A stretch of 7,497 nucleotides of DNA, taken from contig JBPYCQ010000034.1 in NCBI GenBank assembly GCA_051846895.1, positions 1 to 7,497 on the forward strand, in the 5' to 3' direction. The notes under the pieces are model-generated. The model was given only the letters and a program-made list of their open reading frames with translations, ran no database searches and was not told the origin of the DNA. The stretch is from CALKAL01 sp051846895 (GTDB lineage: Bacteria; Bacillota; Bacilli; Bacillales; Alkalibacillaceae). Shown piece by piece: positions 5,037-7,497 of this stretch; positions within the stretch are counted from its first letter, which is position 1, and the number at the start of each line of letters is the position of its first letter. A program made the position numbers and the translations under genes.

Positions 5037-5390
5037 TTAATAAAATATAAGGTAAAGTGCTGGAACGATAAATACGCTCTGACAAAGTGTAATTAAATAT
5101 TCTTTTGTGTGTTTCATGTACTTTAAATCAAAATATATTTTTGATAACACGCCAACTACAAAAGTAATAACTATGAACCATCTAAACGAGAATTCATAGA
5201 AATTAAAAAAGTCTAAAATAGTACCTAAAAGAATTACAGAAAATAATGCTGTAGCAATTATAGTTGTTGCTAATTTATAAGAATCAGGCTCATCTTCGTA
5301 TTTAGTCCAGATTGAGCCTGTAAATAAATATCTTATTAAATACATAATAAAAAAAACGAGTGGAACAAAAACTAAGTTTGGTGAATCCAT
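5037..5390 (-). CDS. Small four-helix membrane protein of unknown function
   Basis: A 117-residue hydrophobic protein with four likely membrane segments: residues 5-23 (NLVFVPLVFFIMYLIRYLF), 40-62, 69-87 and 98-117. A short acidic loop (WTKYEDEPDSYK, 28-39) separates the first two segments and a basic loop (KYMKHTKEY, 90-98) the last two. The late motif around KYMKHTKEYLITL recalls small Bacillus membrane proteins of the DUF4181 type, but I would not rely on that. The start ATG 5390 has a modest site, AAGGTAGG (5407-5400), about nine bases upstream. It lies downstream of the 150-residue gene on the same strand but is separated from it by a strong hairpin, so it is probably transcribed from the promoter inside that hairpin (5429-5457). 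The function is unknown. Confidence 0.65.
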   Translation of the reverse strand: MDSPNLVFVPLVFFIMYLIRYLFTGSIWTKYEDEPDSYKLATTIIATALFSVILLGTILDFFNFYEFSFRWFIVITFVVGVLSKIYFDLKYMKHTKEYLITLCQSVFIVPALYLIFY

Positions 5391-5428
5391 ATTCTAAAAC
5401 CTACCTTAATCTGAATATTTTACTAACT

Positions 5429-5457
5429 ATTATAATATTAAAGACGGATTATCACAA
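5429..5457 (-). promoter_or_regulatory. Candidate promoter of the membrane-protein gene, inside the hairpin
   Basis: On the minus strand TTGTGA (5457-5452), a 17-bp spacer and a perfect TATAAT (5434-5429) fit sigma-A, with a start near 5422. The -35 spans the loop and the first arm bases of the hairpin at 5432-5474, and the spacer is the other arm, so terminator and promoter share the same DNA. Confidence 0.45.
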
Positions 5458-5479
5458 TCCGTCTTTAATATTATTTTTT
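5432..5479. terminator. 19-bp perfect hairpin, bidirectional-type terminator
   Basis: Bases 5432-5450 pair perfectly with 5456-5474 (core AAAGACGGATT with AATCCGTCTTT) around the 5-nt loop ATCAC. On the plus strand it is followed by six Ts (5474-5479). On the minus strand it starts within a few bases of the TAA (5480-5478) of the 150-residue gene, so it most likely ends that gene. Confidence 0.75.
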
Positions 5480-5930
5480 AAGTTAAAAGCATCCATCTAC
5501 CATCTTTTTTAATTCGTTTTAGAATATAATCAACTGAACAAAAGTAACGAACAGATTCACCACCATGATTAAAATGCCTAAATGCAATATCCACTTCAAC
5601 AGCTTCAACATTATTACTTTCCATGTAATAAGCGAGATCTCCTAAGGCATTAATTCCATCTTGCATCGCTGATAAATGATAACTTTTAATGGAAGGAACC
5701 ATCTGAGAAAATATTCCCACAAATGTAGATGCAAGATTAACAATAGGTAGTTTTTTAACGACACCAAATATAAGTCCAGCCACACTTGAAAGACCTCCAA
5801 TAAGACCTACTAATTGTTGGGCTGAATACCCTTGATCAAGTCCTCTCCTTAAACGTTTTTGGGCTTCTTCGGAATCCCTTACTTGTCGAGAGCTACTGAA
5901 TCTAAAAGTCGTAATGTGAAAATCAGTCAT
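5478..5930 (-). CDS. Hypothetical 150-residue protein with Gly-rich hydrophobic core
   Basis: I do not recognise this protein. The N-terminus (1-35) is polar and charged (RQVRDSEEAQKRLRRGLDQG). Residues 39-58 (QLVGLIGGLSSVAGLIFGVV) form a Gly/Ser-rich hydrophobic segment that could cross or lie on the membrane. A second, weaker apolar stretch follows at 61-80 (LPIVNLASTFVGIFSQMVPS). The C-terminal half (85-150) looks like a soluble alpha/beta domain ending in KKDGRWMLLT. No signal peptide is seen. The start is secure: AAAGGAG lies nine bases before ATG 5930 on the minus strand. A promoter and an operator-like inverted repeat precede it, and a hairpin follows, so it is a one-gene unit. A membrane-active peptide-like or plasmid stability role can be imagined, but nothing in the sequence proves it. 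Confidence 0.7.
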   Translation of the reverse strand: MTDFHITTFRFSSSRQVRDSEEAQKRLRRGLDQGYSAQQLVGLIGGLSSVAGLIFGVVKKLPIVNLASTFVGIFSQMVPSIKSYHLSAMQDGINALGDLAYYMESNNVEAVEVDIAFRHFNHGGESVRYFCSVDYILKRIKKDGRWMLLT

Positions 5931-5953
5931 TTAAAACCACTCCTTTTTAATAT

Positions 5954-6002
5954 TGTAGATTGTACGTACATCTATAATATAAAGAGAGTGATATTAAAAA
6001 AA
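5954..6002 (-). promoter_or_regulatory. Promoter and operator-like inverted repeat of the 150-residue gene
   Basis: On the minus strand TATTAT (5979-5974) is a good -10; the -35 region 17 bp upstream is only a T-run. Directly downstream lies TAGATTGTACGTACATCTA (5956-5974, plus strand): the perfect 10-bp palindrome TGTACGTACA, extendable to TAGAT-GTAC / GTAC-ATCTA with one bulged T. Between -10 and ribosome binding site, this is where a repressor would act. Confidence 0.45.
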
Positions 6003-6072
6003 ATAAACCAAACCTCATAAAAATAAATTAATCTAATATTCTATTATTTACCCTGGATCTACGTCAATATTT

Positions 6073-6097
6073 TGGACACAAATAAGTTAAGTTTTTA
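6073..6097 (+). repeat. Left terminal inverted repeat of the IS
   Basis: TGGACACA followed by AATA and AGTTAAGTT; it matches the right end at 21 of 25 positions. Confidence 0.85.
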
Positions 6098-6134
6098 AAT
6101 TGTTCTTTGAATATAATTTATATTAAACTGTCGG

Positions 6135-6247
6135 GGCTTGACATGGAGCCTCTGCGGGCACGATTTCTTAGCCATGGAGCCAGCTCACTAAAAAACCTTG
6201 CTGGCTTGCCATATGAGGCTATCATGCCCGCCTCTCCACGTAAAGCC
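6135..6247. other. G+C-rich, strongly structured segment inside the IS, downstream of orfB
   Basis: Nested pairings: GGCTT (6135-6139) with AAGCC (6243-6247), TGGAG (6144-6148) with CTCCA (6234-6238), GCGGGCA (6154-6160) with TGCCCGC (6225-6231), GAT (6162-6164) with ATC (6221-6223), TAGCC (6169-6173) with GGCTA (6217-6221, competing with the ATC pairing for one base), and AGCCAGC (6178-6184) with GCTGGCT (6200-6206) around an A-rich loop. This makes one long, bulged rod of about 113 nt. It is far richer in G+C than the rest of the window, has no T-run to make a simple terminator on either strand, and codes for nothing evident. It could be a structured 3' UTR, an RNA carried by the IS, or a small element nested in it. 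Confidence 0.5.
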
Positions 6248-6273
6248 GGTGCAGTGTAGTTAATTAGCGTTAC

Positions 6274-7152
6274 CTATGCTGCACAAGTATACAAATCTTC
6301 CATTTCTTGTGGGGTCTTATAATCAATACTTCCGTGAATTCTTTTGCGGTTGTACCAACCTTCAATGTATTGGAATAATGCTAACTCGGCAGATTTATGA
6401 TCAAGATATTGAACATGATTTACTTCTTCTTTTTTTAAAATAGCGTGAAAAGACTCGATACAAGCATTATCATAGGGGCTACCCTTATAACTAAAAGAAT
6501 GTGCCATTTTAAATTTTTTAGTTATTTCAGCGAAATCAGTGCTTGTATATTGTGTTCCGAGATCAGAATGGAATATAAGTCCTTCACCAGGTCTTTGTGC
6601 ATGATAAGCATTCTCTAGTGCTTTTATTATTAAATCAGTCGTCATCGAACGAGAAAAGGAATAACCTACAATCTTTTTAGTATGAAGATCCATAACTGAT
6701 GCAAGGTAACACCAACCATCACGAAGTGTATGGATATAGGTGATATCACCAACCCATTTTTCATTAATTGTATTTGTTGAAAAGTCTCTTTCTAAAATAT
6801 TTTCACGTTCTACAATCGTTTCCTTGCTAGGTGTAGGACGAAACTTTTTAACAACGATTGACCTAATATCAGCTTTTTTCATTAAACGTTGAACTCGTTT
6901 TAGACTAGCTTTGTAACCCATCTTTATCAATTGTTGATGGATTTTAGGTGCACCATAACGTTTTTTACTTTCTTTATGGATCTCAATAATTTTTTCGGTT
7001 AATTCATTATTTTCTCGTTCACGATTAGAAATCGTTTGATTTAATGACTGATAGTATGTACTTCTTGGAACATCAAGTACTTTACACATTGTTTGTATTG
7101 GATATTTATCTTTTTGGTCATGAATAAAATCAGTGATTTCAGCATCATTTAC
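6274..7152 (-). CDS. IS3-family transposase OrfB (catalytic part, reached by -1 frameshift)
   Basis: The DDE transposase/integrase part. From the frameshift point the frame reads VNDAEITDFIHDQKDKYPIQTMCKVLDV and continues; the ATG at 7089 (MCKVLDVPRS) would give 271 residues alone. Domains, numbered from that ATG: an HTH_21-like region (about 25-80, with KKRYGAPKIHQQL) and an rve integrase core (about 108-260). The catalytic residues are D115 (WVGDITYIHT), D176 (FHSDLGTQYTS) and E212 (DNACIESFHAILKKE), with exactly 35 residues between the last two. The C-terminal YNRKRIHGSIDYKTPQEM is the usual IS3 end. All key residues are present. OrfA and OrfB together would form a fusion transposase of about 384-387 residues. 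No separate ribosome binding site stands before 7089, so the fusion is the likely main product. Confidence 0.93.
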   Translation of the reverse strand, partial: VNDAEITDFIHDQKDKYPIQTMCKVLDVPRSTYYQSLNQTISNRERENNELTEKIIEIHKESKKRYGAPKIHQQLIKMGYKASLKRVQRLMKKADIRSIVVKKFRPTPSKETIVERENILERDFSTNTINEKWVGDITYIHTLRDGWCYLASVMDLHTKKIVGYSFSRSMTTDLIIKALENAYHAQRPGEGLIFHSDLGTQYTSTDFAEITKKFKMAHSFSYKGSPYDNACIESFHAILKKEEVNHVQYLDHKSAELALFQYIEGWYNRKRIHGSIDYKTPQEMEDLYTCAA

Positions 7153-7427
7153 TTTTTTGCGAATATGGCCATAGCCTTTTTTAAGATATCATTTTCCTGT
7201 TGTAATTTAAGTAATTGTTTCTGTAATTTTGCATAATCATCAGGGGTTACAGAGGAACCATCCTCTAACTCAACTGGATTGAACTTTTTAATCCATGCAT
7301 AAATAGTTACTTCAGAAACGCCATATTCGCTGCTTAAACTTCTAACTGATTGACCAGAGTGATATAACTCAACAACCATTTTACGAAAGTCGTCATTGTA
7401 TCGTTTTCCATTATTCTTATGTTTCAT
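7149..7427 (-). CDS. IS3-family transposase OrfA (helix-turn-helix subunit)
   Basis: A 92-residue protein from ATG 7427. That start is preferred over ATG 7436 because AGGAGG (7442-7437) directly abuts the upstream ATG but sits nine bases before ATG 7427. It has an HTH_Tnp_1-like DNA-binding region (KRYNDDFRKMVVELYHSGQ, then SVRSLSSEYGVSEVTIYAWIKKF), and a leucine-rich coiled coil (YAKLQKQLLKLQQENDILKKAMAIF) used for multimerisation in this family. The gene ends GCAAAAAAGTAA: the slippery A6G run stands directly before the stop, and slipping back one base joins the frame to orfB. OrfA alone normally binds the IS ends and limits transposition; the fusion is the transposase. Confidence 0.9.
   Translation of the reverse strand: MKHKNNGKRYNDDFRKMVVELYHSGQSVRSLSSEYGVSEVTIYAWIKKFNPVELEDGSSVTPDDYAKLQKQLLKLQQENDILKKAMAIFAKK
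7152..7158 (-). other. Programmed -1 frameshift site (A6G)
   Basis: On the minus strand AAAAAAG (7158-7152) precedes the orfA stop TAA. Slippage by -1 at A-AAA-AAG makes the next codon GTA (7152-7150), in frame with orfB. This is the standard IS3-family signal. A second A6G run at 7182-7176 lies upstream but would not be the productive one. Confidence 0.85.
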
Positions 7428-7453
7428 TGGACACATCCTCCTAAAGTTGATTG

Positions 7454-7478
7454 TAATAACTTAACTAAGATGTGTCCA
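7454..7478 (-). repeat. Right terminal inverted repeat of the IS
   Basis: Read on the minus strand: TGGACACA, TCTT, AGTTAAGTT. Its outer ten bases (7469-7478) are also inverted at 7428-7437, just before the orfA start, making a 10-bp hairpin across the orfA leader with the AGGAGG in its loop. Confidence 0.85.
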
Positions 7479-7497
7479 TGAAACTATACTAGCATCA
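7479..7497. other. Sequence outside the IS right end
   Basis: Only 19 bases lie beyond the IS end; nothing can be assigned. Confidence 0.6.

Larger units (their letters stand above)
6073..7478 (-). mobile_element. IS3-family insertion sequence (IS150-like), 1406 bp, apparently complete
   Basis: The terminal inverted repeats are 6073-6097 and 7454-7478. Both read inward as TGGACACA, four variable bases (TGGACACA nnTn), then AGTTAAGTT, with 21 of 25 positions matching, and the ends are TG...CA as usual for IS3 elements. Inside, on the minus strand, are orfA, a frameshift site and orfB with an intact DD35E triad. The three bases flanking the left end (TTT) and right end (TGA) do not match, so no target duplication is seen. 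About 200 bp between the left end and orfB hold a structured G+C-rich segment. The open frames suggest an active or recently active element. Confidence 0.9.

Noticed and set aside
6135..6247. Integron attC site
   Set aside because: The segment is an imperfect palindrome of suitable length, but the GTTRRRY and RYYYAAC boxes expected at the ends are absent.

Overview
This window looks like a piece of a low-GC Gram-positive plasmid, most likely from Bacillaceae (Bacillus, Priestia or a relative). The signs are A+T-rich codon use, AGGAGG-type ribosome binding sites, simple intrinsic terminators, an IS150-like IS3-family element, and above all two sets of replication signals close together. The genus is an inference; no chromosomal marker gene is present.

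Layout. (1) At 1-963, the C-terminal end of a SulP-type anion permease (STAS domain) is followed 16 bp later by an ArsR-family repressor and an intrinsic terminator, forming one accessory operon. (2) At 1004-1830, a tandem array of about 14 iterons at an exact 21-bp period abuts a 175-codon gene. Its product resembles only the C-terminal winged-helix half of a plasmid initiator, and it has a TTG start and no visible ribosome binding site. This is either a short initiator or a decayed first replicon. (3) At 1835-2298, eight copies of a different 21-bp element (core TTTTACGAAAATGTCGCAC) lie in direct orientation with irregular gaps. (4) At 2310-2590 there is a compact control region: a plus-strand extended -10 promoter, a run of hairpins with related TGGCA/CGGCA loops, and a minus-strand promoter aimed at a minus-strand intrinsic terminator. 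Together these predict an antisense RNA of about 185 nt against the rep leader. A loop in the leader (TGGCAA) is complementary to TTGCCA downstream, as in pseudoknot-controlled rep genes. (5) At 2616-4178 is a 520-residue protein with two apparent winged-helix regions, the probable working replication initiator, followed by a terminator-like hairpin. (6) At 4209-5036 is a stretch without a convincing gene. It holds a cluster of DnaA-box-like 9-mers in A+T-rich DNA and a perfect 18-bp inverted repeat.

(7) At 5037-5990, on the minus strand, are two orphan genes: a four-segment membrane protein and a 150-residue protein with a Gly-rich hydrophobic core. A 19-bp hairpin between them seems to combine a terminator with the promoter of the membrane gene. 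The 150-residue gene has its own promoter and an operator-like inverted repeat. (8) At 6073-7478 is a complete IS3-family insertion sequence (orfA/orfB with an A6G frameshift site, DD35E triad, 25-bp imperfect terminal repeats). It carries a G+C-rich, heavily structured segment between its left end and orfB.

How it may work together (inference): the 520-residue initiator acts on the dispersed 21-bp elements and/or the A+T-rich region downstream. Its synthesis is set by the antisense RNA and leader structure, while the tandem iteron array with the short initiator is a second, possibly degenerate replicon. The most interesting part is 1004-2616, where two unrelated repeat systems and an RNA-based control region sit within 1.6 kb.
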